Notes: generated from the letters alone by a model not told the origin. A stretch of DNA of 37,040 nucleotides from Stenomitos frigidus ULC18 (GCF_003003795.1 NZ_PVWK01000154.1:1-37040), one strand, 5' to 3'. Counted from the stretch's first letter, positions 7,912 to 16,986 are shown. Numbers and translations: made by a program.

Positions 7912-8289
7912 ATGTTTGACCCCTACGACTCCCCCCTCATGCTGCCACCGTCCGACGGCTACTACGAGCCAGAGGCAGCACCGGAACCGGATCGCGTCGA
8001 TTATGTCCTGGAAGGCGTCAGCCGCTTCATGGGGCTGTTTGCGCTGGGTATTACCGTTACCTTGATTGCCCGATGGCTGACGGCGCTCCTGCCGTTCTAC
8101 TGGATTGGCGCGATCGCCTGCATCCTCTCCCTGGCTTTGCCTGCCTATCTGTCTCGCAGTGCCCGGTTGCTCGCCATCGCGATCGCTCTCGCCGTCGCCC
8201 TCTTCACGGGCTGGTTTGACCAGCTTGCCCACACTAGTCAACAGGTGCAACAGCAAGTCCAGCAACAGGTGCAGGAGGTTTGGCAGTGA
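7912..8289 (+). CDS. Small multi-pass membrane protein, cluster gene 6
   Basis: This 125-residue protein has an acidic, Pro/Tyr-rich N-terminus (1-30) followed by about three hydrophobic helices (about 38-60, 63-80 and 84-102) and a Gln/Val-rich amphipathic C-terminal tail (105-125) with the repeat QQVQQQVQQQVQ. GAGGTAAG precedes the start. The tail could pair with the coiled-coil proteins of the cluster. Its stop codon overlaps the GTG start of the ATPase gene (GTGA). No family recognised. Confidence 0.68.
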   Translation: MFDPYDSPLMLPPSDGYYEPEAAPEPDRVDYVLEGVSRFMGLFALGITVTLIARWLTALLPFYWIGAIACILSLALPAYLSRSARLLAIAIALAVALFTGWFDQLAHTSQQVQQQVQQQVQEVWQ

Positions 8290-9821
8290 AAGATCCCTAT
8301 CTGCCTCAGATTCTGGGGCTACTGGCGGCTGGGATGACCAGTACGGCACTAGCCGTCAGCGGCTACCTGCACCAACCGGAGGCGTTTCGTTTTCTGGGTA
8401 CACAGCTCACCTATCAAGCAGCCTATCGCAAAATTCCGCTGTCTTTGGTAGGCACTGGGCTGTGCGTGTCTGCCTGGCTGCTCACCCAAACACGACGCGA
8501 TTACCGTCGCCAGTACCAGGAGTGGGAGCGCCAAACGCGGGTGCAACAAGGGCAACTGCAGGCGATCGCCCATCAGGCCGAACTGGAAGGCTATCAACAG
8601 GTGGCTCAATTACAGGCTGCCGAACGACTCTACCCCCAGATGGCACCTTATCTGGAAGCTGTCCAAGATGCTGACTATCAGGACGTAGCAGCGCCGCCAC
8701 AGCCCCAGGCTACCGCCCAGCCGGAGACAGTAACCGCTGCACCTGGGCAACCAGCCATGCCTGTCACGCCCACGTCTAATCCAGCGGCTGACCCGACGGC
8801 TTATCTACAAAACTTCCTGGAATATCCAGGGCTACTGTTTGGTGGCATGGGAGCCGGGAAAAGTTGGACGGCACGTTATCTGGTCATGCAAAAAGTCCGC
8901 GCGGGGCACCAGGTCGTGGTGCTCGACCCTCATGCTGCCAACCACGAGTGGAAGGGCATTCGCCATATCGGTGCCGGGATGGATTACCAGGCGATCGCTA
9001 CCTTTCTGCAGTGGTACCTGGACGAAATCGAGCGCCGCTACCAGGAGTTCAACCGCTCGGGGTTAACTGAGGAAGACTGGCAACAGTCGTTACGGCAGCA
9101 GCAGCGCATTACCAGCGTGGTGTCAGAAGAAATGACAAACTGGGCGGACCGCCTGCCGGGTGACATCGGCAGTAAGTTCTTCAAGTCCGCGATGAGTGAT
9201 AGTCGCAAAGTGCTGATGCCACCTTTGTTTGTCGCGCATGATCGGACGCTCTCAGCATTAGGGGATGCGAAAGGCATCGCCCGCCTACGGGATGCGGCTC
9301 TGCTGGAATTGGAATTGATGCCGACCATTCACCCCATAACTCGCAAACCTGTCTCCAGCGGCAAAGGCAAGTTGAAACTGCCTGGACACTCAGAATGGCT
9401 TGCTGTCGAACTGCCTCAGATTGAGCGCAAAATCACTGACTTTACCCTCTGGTCATCATCGCCAAGTCAAACCCATCAGCCATCTATGCCCCAACAACAA
9501 GCGCCACCGTTTGCTTTTCGCGCTCAGGTGAACAGCTGGTTACAGGACTGCTGGCAGGCAGACGCACCCGAGCCGGAACCAACGGAGAAGCCCAGTCAAG
9601 TGGAGGCGATGCCCACTGGTCAGCTTAAAAGCCTCGCGCTGTATCTCCGCAAGAAAGGGTCGATCGCGGTGCGGGACGTGCGGCAAAATTGGGGCCGCAA
9701 TCAAGGCTTAAACGGGGAGCAGGTGCAGGCGTTGCTGCTGGAGCTCATGGCGTTGCACCTGATCGAAACCTTCTCACCCCTCAACTCTAAGGCGGAATGG
9801 GTGCGCTGGTCTGAAACCTAG
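8286..9821 (+). CDS. Membrane-anchored P-loop ATPase, FtsK/VirD4/HerA-like, with C-terminal winged helix
   Basis: The 511-residue protein starts at GTG 8286, seven bases after AGGAGG. Two N-terminal membrane helices (about 7-28 and 50-67) are followed by a helical stalk, a Pro/Ala linker, and an ATPase domain. GGMGAGKSWTA (about 186-196) is the Walker A motif, VVLDPH follows as expected for this fold, and ITSVVSEEMTNW (about 275-286) is the Walker B with a Glu pair. The C-terminal 60 residues form a winged-helix-like domain after a Pro-rich linker, as in FtsK gamma. This layout fits a DNA-pumping or conjugation-coupling ATPase. No relaxase or VirB4 is present in the window, so calling it a conjugation gene is inference. 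Confidence 0.75.
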   Translation: MKDPYLPQILGLLAAGMTSTALAVSGYLHQPEAFRFLGTQLTYQAAYRKIPLSLVGTGLCVSAWLLTQTRRDYRRQYQEWERQTRVQQGQLQAIAHQAELEGYQQVAQLQAAERLYPQMAPYLEAVQDADYQDVAAPPQPQATAQPETVTAAPGQPAMPVTPTSNPAADPTAYLQNFLEYPGLLFGGMGAGKSWTARYLVMQKVRAGHQVVVLDPHAANHEWKGIRHIGAGMDYQAIATFLQWYLDEIERRYQEFNRSGLTEEDWQQSLRQQQRITSVVSEEMTNWADRLPGDIGSKFFKSAMSDSRKVLMPPLFVAHDRTLSALGDAKGIARLRDAALLELELMPTIHPITRKPVSSGKGKLKLPGHSEWLAVELPQIERKITDFTLWSSSPSQTHQPSMPQQQAPPFAFRAQVNSWLQDCWQADAPEPEPTEKPSQVEAMPTGQLKSLALYLRKKGSIAVRDVRQNWGRNQGLNGEQVQALLLELMALHLIETFSPLNSKAEWVRWSET

Positions 9822-9866
9822 ACGCAGCAGGACCTACATCCAATGATGTGTGATGTCACAGCAAGC

Positions 9867-9933
9867 ACACATCACCCCAGACAGCAGTACTCACATCGCT
9901 GACACATCACCGCTTCGCGTCGCTACACATCAC
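9867..9933. repeat. Three direct ACACATCAC repeats
   Basis: ACACATCAC occurs exactly at 9867-9875, 9902-9910 and 9925-9933, with related inverted sequence (ATGATGTGTGATGT) at 9843-9856. They fill the gap between the ATPase stop and the next start at 9949, so they may be a regulator-binding site for the last gene. Confidence 0.5.
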
Positions 9934-9948
9934 TGTTTAAGGAAGTCT

Positions 9949-10227
9949 ATGTTCGCCCACACCAACCCTGCTATCGTCCAGATTCGCCGCGATTTAAGAG
10001 GTCAATTACCCGATGAGTGGCTTGAGGATGTCATCTCAATTTTGGAGTATCAATTGACGTATCAAACGCTAGACGAGCTTGCCACCAATGACCTCCTGAA
10101 GCTCAAAATGGGCGCAAGCTTGAGTCCAGCGCTGCAGCAGTTGCTGTCGCTGGCGATCGCGCCTGACATTCAGTCAGTGGATGCATCGATCGCACCGCCT
10201 CAAACTTTTCGGCTACCCTGGCAATGA
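9949..10227 (+). CDS. Small hypothetical protein after the ATPase gene
   Basis: The protein is 92 residues, starting MFAHTNPAIV at 9949 with AAGGAA just upstream; a longer in-frame version from 9850 would run through the ACACATCAC repeats and lacks a ribosome site. It is helical, slightly acidic and soluble, with a 'LPDEWLEDVISILEYQLTYQ' segment. I do not recognise a family. It is separated from the cluster by 127 bp carrying repeats, so it may be separately controlled. Confidence 0.55.
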   Translation: MFAHTNPAIVQIRRDLRGQLPDEWLEDVISILEYQLTYQTLDELATNDLLKLKMGASLSPALQQLLSLAIAPDIQSVDASIAPPQTFRLPWQ

Positions 10228-10384
10228 GCCTTGAGTGGTGGACTCATTAGACTTGCTTGCTGCTACACAAAAAGAGGCAAAACGAATGACGATAAACTTA
10301 TGCCTGTAATTGGGATTGTCCCGCTTCCTAAACCAGTTCAATTGGTGGCATTGAGGGAGGTCTCTTTGGCACTTCACTCCCTTT

Positions 10385-10695
10385 AGGGTGTGTAAGCCCA
10401 AACCCCAGAAAATTCCGTCAACTCGCACGGCGACCGTGAACTTTCCGGTTTTCGATGGTTGGCGGGTTGCCATCCTGTGGTGTGGGACCCGCATGGTGAC
10501 TCATGACTCAATTTCAACTTTCCGGTTTACAAGCCTTCTATGGAAAGTTTTGGAGTTAATGATGCGCCGTGACGATGGCGGCGAAAAACAGGCTACTCAA
10601 CATCTACAGCGCTTGGCAGGTCATCAACGGGATGCGATCGTAGAGGGATGGAGTTGGGCTGACGGAATTTTCTGGGGTTTGGGCTTACACACCCT
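10385..10695. mobile_element. 311-bp MITE-like element with perfect 36-bp terminal inverted repeats
   Basis: Bases 10385-10420 and 10660-10695 are exact reverse complements over 36 bases; the outer end reads AGGGTGTGTAAGCCCAAACC. The interior of 239 bp has no credible gene, but repeats AACTTTCCGGTTT twice (10439-10451 and 10518-10530). This is the expected build of a miniature inverted-repeat transposable element moved by a transposase elsewhere. The flanks (CTTT and ATAT) do not form a clear target duplication. Confidence 0.75.
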
Positions 10696-10806
10696 ATATG
10701 CATCGTCGGCAGAAAAGCCAAGTAACAGCCACTGGTAACGATCGCACAGGAGACCGCGCACCAAAGTTGGGTGATCCGCTAGCGCAAAGTCGCCACATAG
10801 CAGCTG

Positions 10807-11043
10807 TCAGCAGGCTTGCGGGTTGATTTCAAAGAGGCATGAGATCGCCGCTTCTGCTTCTGCTTCTGCTTCTGCTTCGTTGATCGCAAGGCCATAAAGT
10901 GCCGCAGTCTGCATGGCTTGTTGTAAATAGTCTGACCAAGGCTCAAACTGTTCATCGGGTTTGAGTCTGCCAGCGCGATACAAGGTTTGTTGTGTGGTTG
11001 ACTGGCAGTCAGTAGCCTCCAGTCGGTGTTTGGGTATGAACAT
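10807..11043 (-). CDS. Hypothetical 78-residue protein with Ala-Glu repeat
   Basis: A minus-strand frame of 78 residues starts MFIPKHRLEA and includes an (AE)n run near residues 57-65, encoded by a GCTTCT hexanucleotide repeat. No ribosome site and no family are evident. The middle part (PDEQFEPWSDYLQQAMQTA) reads like a real helical protein. The gene may be genuine but is weakly supported. Confidence 0.4.
   Translation of the reverse strand: MFIPKHRLEATDCQSTTQQTLYRAGRLKPDEQFEPWSDYLQQAMQTAALYGLAINEAEAEAEAEAAISCLFEINPQAC
10850..10879 (+). repeat. Hexanucleotide tandem repeat (GCTTCT)
   Basis: Four exact GCTTCT units (10850-10873) are followed by GCTTCG (10874-10879). Unit gain or loss keeps the reading frame of the minus-strand gene and only changes its Ala-Glu run. 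Confidence 0.8.
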
Positions 11044-11257
11044 AGGCGAAAGAAAGGTAGGGGGGGATTAGCGATGTGTGATCAGGGAAGTCTAGTACTG
11101 ACACGTTGTAAGAAAGGGTGTGTCGGCGATCGCGCTCCAGAAACCAGGAGGCACCGGCTAGTTGGCTTCTTGCAGGCTGCTACTGGCTGCAAGCTTCGGC
11201 TGGGCAGCACCATCCTTGCTCGATACGCTTAAGTGGAAATCCCTAAACACATTCACA

Positions 11258-11515
11258 CTAAAGGACGAATGTATTGAGATCGATGTCATGTGTCTCCAAT
11301 TCTATGGCGTAGATGGTAATCAAATCATGAAGAGTCAGCTCATCCAGAGCAGCATGGATATCCTTCAAAGAATGGGATGTACCAGTGTGCTGTTCAGCCC
11401 AAGCCTGGAATTCTCTCAACTTTAAAGTAGACTTTCTACCACCTTGATAAAGGCAGAGCCAATTGTGGATCAGATAAGCTCGTTTGCTTAGATGGATCTG
11501 CTTTTTGGCGCTCAT
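11258..11515 (-). CDS. Small partner protein of the tyrosine recombinase
   Basis: The 85-residue protein starts MSAKKQIHLS. Its ATG overlaps the recombinase stop codon (ATGA at 11515-11512), a sign of translational coupling. It is basic at the start and helical, with the order of a winged-helix domain (LKLREFQAWAEQHTG...LKDIHAALDELTLHDLI). That fits a recombination directionality factor or a regulator, but no family is recognised and the role is inferred from the overlap. Like the recombinase it is AT-richer than the replicon. Confidence 0.62.
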   Translation of the reverse strand: MSAKKQIHLSKRAYLIHNWLCLYQGGRKSTLKLREFQAWAEQHTGTSHSLKDIHAALDELTLHDLITIYAIELETHDIDLNTFVL

Positions 11516-13422
11516 TCCCACCAATCATCTACAATCTCTTCAATTAAATCATAATCTTTAGTGATTTGAGCAGCATATTCATCGTCAATTTCAACACTGT
11601 GTCCTTGTAAGGAGCTAAAAGCTTCCTTACAATTTGCCTTTCCAATTAGTCGTAAATGCTTCGATCCAATATGTCTAAATCCATGGGGATTAAGGAACTT
11701 TGGGCATCCAAATAAGGCATTTGTAGCTCCGCCCACGTTCCATGAAACCAGTTCACATAGTAGAGAAAATCGATCGTCTGTGTACGGTTCACAGAAGGAA
11801 GTCTGGCTATTACCTGTGCCGATGATAAAAAAGACAGAATTACATTTTTCAGCATTAGCTTTTGCTACTTCCCAAGACTCGATACGCCCATGAATAGCCT
11901 TTATTCTTTTCTTCAGAGATGAAATGTAATCTTCAAGATTTTTAACCTTCCTAAGTGTTTTTCCTTTCTTCGCTTCTTCTAACCTTTGAGAGAGTTGTTT
12001 CTCCAGTTCTAAACTGTAACCAAAAAATTTAAGATAATCATCTAAATTCTTCGCCGCCTCAATCGCTGTTGGGCGTATTAGTTGAAGCCAGATATCTAAA
12101 TCTTGAGTAAGAACTGTTGGCAAAGGGTAATAACGTGATTTTCCTGTTTTATTAAGGTTTTTATGGTTTCTAATACGTACTGCATAACGCTCTGCCCCAT
12201 TCTTATCCTTCACTCTAATTAAAGTATCTCCCTCCCTAAGATTTCGTATTTCTTGTTGTCGAATAGGAGCGTAAACTAGAATTTTAACTATTAAATAAAC
12301 TCGCCAAGCTTTGAGGATAGCACTAGCAGAGCGTTTCTCTCCTCTAGCATTCAGTTTTGCACAGTGCTGATACAAATACCAGACAACCTTACGAGCTTCT
12401 TCATGAGCTAGCTCTTTTTCTTCCCACTTCTCCTCATCTGACTGGGGTTTTTGTTTATTATATTCTCCCTTGTACTGATTACAAAGATTTCTTAATTCTT
12501 CAACTAATGGTATATCTGACCAGTCACGTCTACGAGAGTCTTTGTATGTCAAGTATTTTGCAACTGAGAGAGCTGCAAGCGCTATAGATACTCCACTATG
12601 CGAGCTACGACCACGATCCTGAATGAGGTGTGTAGCATAATCTTCTAAAAGAATTTTATCAGTAATCCAATTAATGGTAATCTCATCAACAGAATAGCAT
12701 TCAACATTAATACACCATCCCCAAAAGCGTAAAACTGATTTACTATAGTTTTTAAAAGTCTTATCACTGTACTTAATTAGAACAGGTCTATCAAAAGTTC
12801 CCCTACCCTGCTCTTCTACCCGCCTTTTTTCTCTTTTATTTCGTCTCTCTACGCTTGTTTTGACTAATGTCTCTCTTCTAGGAAGATTCTCACATTTCTG
12901 ACTGTTTTCCTCTTCTATAGAGTTATGTGGCATCCAAAATGTTTGCCATTCCCTTAAAAAAACAGACAAATGCTCAGGAAGTTCCTCAACTTTTAAGCCG
13001 TACTCATAATCTTGGACTCTTGGTTTCCATTTGCGACTAATGGGTATTGTGCAAGGAGCTCGATCAGGAAGATTGTGGAGAAAAATTTCTTGATACCATG
13101 TTTCTTTTTGTAACCACTTTAAGAATCGACCCAGTGCCGAACTGTAATTTCCTTGCGTACTTTGCTTTGTTTTGCCCAGACTGACAGCGGTCTTGAAGTT
13201 TTCTCTAAATATTTTCAACCACATTTCAGGTGCTACTTCCTGAATAGATGCTTTGTGGCAATAAGCCTCAAAATCTGCATGAGAGTTAAAGCTAGAAACA
13301 AAATTGCATAAAATATACAACTTTAGAGCAGTTTTTAGAAATTTAAGAAGAACTGGATTAGAGGATACTTCTTTTGTTTGGCTCCAAAGGTAGATGATTC
13401 TATGTAGTGAGTATTTACTCAT
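11512..13422 (-). CDS. Large divergent tyrosine recombinase (phage-integrase type)
   Basis: This 636-residue protein is a tyrosine site-specific recombinase. A first catalytic Arg lies in APIRQQEIRNL (about residue 388). The second box is HGFRH with His580 and Arg583, followed by LQGHS with His608, and DDEYA with the nucleophile Tyr616. It is much longer than XerC/D-like enzymes (about 300), with a long N-terminal region of SAM-like helices and a charged, coiled-coil insert (about 480-540) between the two Arg boxes. The gene is clearly AT-richer than its neighbours and lacks HIP1 octamers, a sign of recent transfer. It would integrate or excise a mobile element; its attachment sites are not identified. 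Confidence 0.85.
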   Translation of the reverse strand: MSKYSLHRIIYLWSQTKEVSSNPVLLKFLKTALKLYILCNFVSSFNSHADFEAYCHKASIQEVAPEMWLKIFRENFKTAVSLGKTKQSTQGNYSSALGRFLKWLQKETWYQEIFLHNLPDRAPCTIPISRKWKPRVQDYEYGLKVEELPEHLSVFLREWQTFWMPHNSIEEENSQKCENLPRRETLVKTSVERRNKREKRRVEEQGRGTFDRPVLIKYSDKTFKNYSKSVLRFWGWCINVECYSVDEITINWITDKILLEDYATHLIQDRGRSSHSGVSIALAALSVAKYLTYKDSRRRDWSDIPLVEELRNLCNQYKGEYNKQKPQSDEEKWEEKELAHEEARKVVWYLYQHCAKLNARGEKRSASAILKAWRVYLIVKILVYAPIRQQEIRNLREGDTLIRVKDKNGAERYAVRIRNHKNLNKTGKSRYYPLPTVLTQDLDIWLQLIRPTAIEAAKNLDDYLKFFGYSLELEKQLSQRLEEAKKGKTLRKVKNLEDYISSLKKRIKAIHGRIESWEVAKANAEKCNSVFFIIGTGNSQTSFCEPYTDDRFSLLCELVSWNVGGATNALFGCPKFLNPHGFRHIGSKHLRLIGKANCKEAFSSLQGHSVEIDDEYAAQITKDYDLIEEIVDDWWE

Positions 13423-14633
13423 TTTCCTAGCGACCTAGAAGGTACGAAAATAACTCATTAGCTGAGAGCCACCCAAAGTATGAGTATGAATTCTCTAAAA
13501 ATGAGAAACTCCAGGAGCGTTGCTAGTCAGTGCTTTTGATGATTGAGGTTGAAATGGCTTCGTACTATAAGGTGTATGAATTCGTACTGAAGCCTGAAAC
13601 CTTCCTGGGCAAGGCTTTTCAGCAATATTAGAAAATTGTGACTGGTGGAAGGTTCTAGGTTTCCTGCTCTGAGGCAGATTTGAGAATTTTTGAGCGTGCA
13701 GAATCTCTTAGGCGACTGCAACTGCACCAGTTTATCGATAGTCATTGAGTTGGAGAGTATTGGCTTCAAAGATGTAATCTGCCCTGCTAAAGTTGATTTA
13801 GAAACCCAATTTCTTGTTGAGGTATGCAAACGGAATGATGCTTCTCTGTAGCAGGATTCACTGGTTTCTGCGTCATGGATATGCCACATACAAGTCTCCT
13901 AGAAAGACTGCTTTACTAGAAGCAGACAGTTGCCAAGGTCCGTCGGCTCTAGTAGAAGAACAGCGACGAGGCAAGGGAACTAGCCCTGACGAAGACACCT
14001 GATGGTGCAGTAATCTAGTAAAGTTTCTAGAGCCGCTTTCAGGCAGAAAACTCAGCCTAAAAAGTCCGAAACTATTGCTAGTTCAGAGGTGTTAGAGGCA
14101 TAGTGGAAAACTTCTACGATTCAGTGCAGCGTTCTGGACTCAAGCTGAGCGACGACCCACTGCTCAAATCTGCTCCTGGTTAAGCGTGATGCCTTGCTAT
14201 CTTGTCCTAGAGGTACTTGGCAGTGATCCAGTGGGGTTTGTCGTGCACAAACTTGCGAAGGGGGCTGCTCTCCTCTCGTCTTGTTTGGCAAAAAAATGAA
14301 ACGGCCAAAATTACGTTGAAAGGCTTTTTAAGCGATAGCATCAAAAACGGCTGAACTGCCTTTCTTGTCATCGCACCTGTTGCAGAGCTTTCTAGCGACG
14401 CTTGATTTTGGAGTGTTTGCTTTTTCTCGCCAGTAAAACAAATCGGGCTCATGTTGCATAGGGTACTTACCTTCTAGTTACTTCCTTGCGGGCATAAGAC
14501 AACCTTAGAGCAAATAAATTGGCCAAGGGTTTTAGTACCGTGTGACCAGAGAATTTTACATAACTTAACCAAGCTCTTGCTTTTGCTAGCTGCCTTCCAC
14601 GCATGGCATGAGAAAACAGGCATAGTCGGTCAT
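13423..14633. other. 1.2-kb gene-poor stretch behind the recombinase
   Basis: I find no gene that I can support. Open frames on the minus strand at 13527-13889 and 14207-14452 have no ribosome sites or family features. The composition is intermediate between the AT-rich recombinase and the rest, and stop codons are frequent in all frames. This looks like decayed DNA or an untranslated region, and it must include the recombinase promoter at its left end. Confidence 0.45.
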
Positions 14634-15473
14634 CTACATACGAAGCATTTGATACCTTTTATTTTTCCTCACCGTACAGTGGTACCGGCTTCTTGCTTTT
14701 GTAAAAGGACGCCAATAGTGAAAGTCAAAGTCGAGGCTCAATCGCGCCGTTTCGGTGCACGCTTTTGGCATTGTTAGTATGAGTGCTGCTAGCTCATCTA
14801 AACTTTGGAATTCAGCAAAGATAGTCACAGGATCACTCTTTAGAAAGGATTCTAGGTGACTGTAGTCTGTTGCTTCCTGCTTGTTTCCTAGATCTTCCTC
14901 CTCCTTGGCAGCTTTGCGCAAACCCTCGAACAACTTTGCTTTTCCCATAGAACGTGGTTTTCCCAAAAAGGAAGCGATGCGATCGGAGAAGTGTTCTTCA
15001 AAACTGGCAAGGAGGTCTAAATATTCCCAGATTAGCCACACAATCCTGGGCTCTCTAAAGTTGGTACTGAACCATTCCACGTGCTTACAAAGCCCTTCAC
15101 ACATGACAAACGTTGCCCTTACGTAGAGGGCTTCAGCCTCCATTACGTATTCAAGCGTCTCCTCATGAGGGCGGTACTCAACAAGGTTGTATTGGTAATA
15201 TCTCAACCATTGTGCAATTGCCCGAGTGATGAAACTACGGTTCTGGCAGATGGTCCGAATTTCAGTCCTGCGCTCTAAATTTATTGTGTACAAAGGAGTT
15301 TGATTGCCGCCGATCAGGGGGTCGCTAGATGGCTCCATCATCGAAGTTCTACTCATCAAATCTGCTTCTACAAGGGTCGGTAGAGCTTCAAACAGTTTGA
15401 AGTAGGGTTCCCAGTCTTGATCAACTGGCGCAGCCGCATTGGTGAGGCCTTGAATTTTCAATAGCGTGTTCAC
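14634..15473 (-). CDS. Unknown 279-residue protein
   Basis: The gene starts at GTG 15473 after a strong AAGGAGG site, so it is very likely real. The product starts MNTLLKIQGL and is soluble, acidic in the first two thirds and basic at the end, with many aromatic residues and long helices, for example around YVRATFVMCEGLCKHVEWF and VWLIWEYLDLLASFEEHFSD. No catalytic motif, membrane segment or signal peptide is seen. I do not recognise the family. It stands alone among decayed DNA. Confidence 0.65.
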   Translation of the reverse strand: MNTLLKIQGLTNAAAPVDQDWEPYFKLFEALPTLVEADLMSRTSMMEPSSDPLIGGNQTPLYTINLERRTEIRTICQNRSFITRAIAQWLRYYQYNLVEYRPHEETLEYVMEAEALYVRATFVMCEGLCKHVEWFSTNFREPRIVWLIWEYLDLLASFEEHFSDRIASFLGKPRSMGKAKLFEGLRKAAKEEEDLGNKQEATDYSHLESFLKSDPVTIFAEFQSLDELAALILTMPKACTETARLSLDFDFHYWRPFTKARSRYHCTVRKNKRYQMLRM

Positions 15474-16683
15474 TGCCTTACTCCTCCTTCTATGGGGTTA
15501 AACTAAGCCACCCCGTCACCCAGGCGGCTTGTCTTCAGAACCGCGCTTGAGATGTTAACCGCACACAGCGCCTCAGCCCTTTGGGCTAGCAGGCGCATCC
15601 ATGCATCAAGTAACGGTTTCGATGTGTCAGGAAACTTAGAGCTGACGGCGTAGAACTTAAGGTGGAATGGAAGCGCCTCCCCGATCGGTTGAAGCCTTCA
15701 TGGGCTGGAACTCATTACCCGTAAGCTTTCCCACCTTAAAATATACACCGAGCTGACCAGGTAACCTGATTTTGCTTGCTTGATGCGTTTGCTTGTGCTG
15801 ATCAAGACCTCATTGCGTGAAAAGCTCGGCACCAAGAAAATGGTCGTTTGGCTAGCTGTTGCCTTCACGGGCAATGAAAGCCTTGGGGGCTAAAGATTCC
15901 AGCCAAAACCGTCACTTTCGGTTCAACTGCGCCCGCTGGTCCTCTTTGAGCGGTCCAGGCAAGATCCAAAGCGACCGAACCCCCCTGTTGTCAAGCAGGT
16001 GGAAGCTTCGCTCTACCCAGCTTCGGGATCAATTTGCAGCTACGACCATCGTTACTAGGTCTGCTGCGTCGCTTGGCAGCGAACCGGCTGTCGTGCTTCA
16101 AGCGACAGGGTCCAGTTGTTTGAGCTGTAGTAACTCGCACGGCGTCCACCCCGACCCTGCTCAGCGGCTGCCCCATCTAGCGTCATGCCTTCAGGAGCGC
16201 CTGCAGAAACGCCAGTAGCTTGACCCGCTCCACACCACTCTTCGTCACCGTGACCTAACCGCAGGCTTTGGCTTTCTGCGTTTTGCTCAGGGTCGTTAAT
16301 GTCTTTACCTGCTCCGATAACGCGTTCCCGGTCAGGGGTTCGCTCGTCTTCTGTTGCGCCATGCCGCTGCTTTGCTGCCAAAAACTTGCACTCTCATCAT
16401 GCTGGATCAGCGGTCACCCTGATCGCCCGGAAACTGACGGCGATCGCCGAGTCAACGCCGTGCCGTGAAGGGTCGCACAGAACCCGGTTTTGGGGGGTGT
16501 ACTAGTGGCTCTGGACTAACTTTGGGCTTTTTGGACTCAGAAAGGGGTAGTACAGAGTGCCTTTTGCCTCTTTTCAACGGCTGCAAGCCCCATGCGCTCG
16601 TGGGTCCGTTGCGCCGTCTGCAGGTGACCAAGGCTTAAAGCGGAAGAGCGTTGAGTTTCTGAAGCTCAAACCAGATGGAATGA
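15474..16683. other. 1.2-kb gene-poor stretch with one inverted repeat
   Basis: No supported gene. TTAAGGTGG (15657-15665) and CCACCTTAA (15731-15739) form a 9-bp inverted repeat 65 bases apart. Overlapping frames on both strands around 15859-16381 are low-complexity shadows without family features. The sequence reads as eroded coding DNA. Confidence 0.4.
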
Positions 16684-16986
16684 GTACTCTATCTCACACC
16701 TTTGCTCCTTGCCTTGGCTCAACCCCGATTTGAGCTCCTCATCGACAAGATGCAGCAGCTTTTCTATCCACTAGGGCATCAGTTGACTTTGAACTTATTT
16801 TTTCATCTATTGAGAGCGGGGCAAGAGGGCTATGACGCTTGCAGCGTTTAAGTTGAAGCTGTACTTGAGAATGCCTATGATAAACTGCCGAAAGGTCAGG
16901 TAGTTAGGCTATTCAAGTGAGAGAACCTTGAAGCTTTGGCTGCTGTACAGATCTTTGACGAGAAGAGACCCTTTCTGGCTCATTAA
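16684..16986 (+). pseudogene. Decayed reading frame with two internal stops
   Basis: One frame reads as protein-like (FELLIDKMQQLFYPLGHQL and ENAYDKLPKGQVVRLFK) across two in-frame stops near 16850 and 16918 and ends at a stop near 16986. The codons between the stops look like coding sequence, so this may be a dead gene. The family is not recognised. Confidence 0.35.

Noticed and set aside
5625-9821. Standard conjugation (type IV secretion) operon
   Set aside because: Only a VirD4/FtsK-like ATPase is present; no relaxase, VirB4, VirB6 or pilin could be recognised.
10388-10738. 116-residue frame across the MITE
   Set aside because: It starts in one terminal repeat and runs out through the other; the sequence matches no protein I know.
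13527-14452. Minus-strand frames in the gene-poor stretch
   Set aside because: No ribosome sites, no family features, odd composition.
15859-16505. Overlapping frames on both strands
   Set aside because: They overlap each other, are low-complexity, and none has a start signal.
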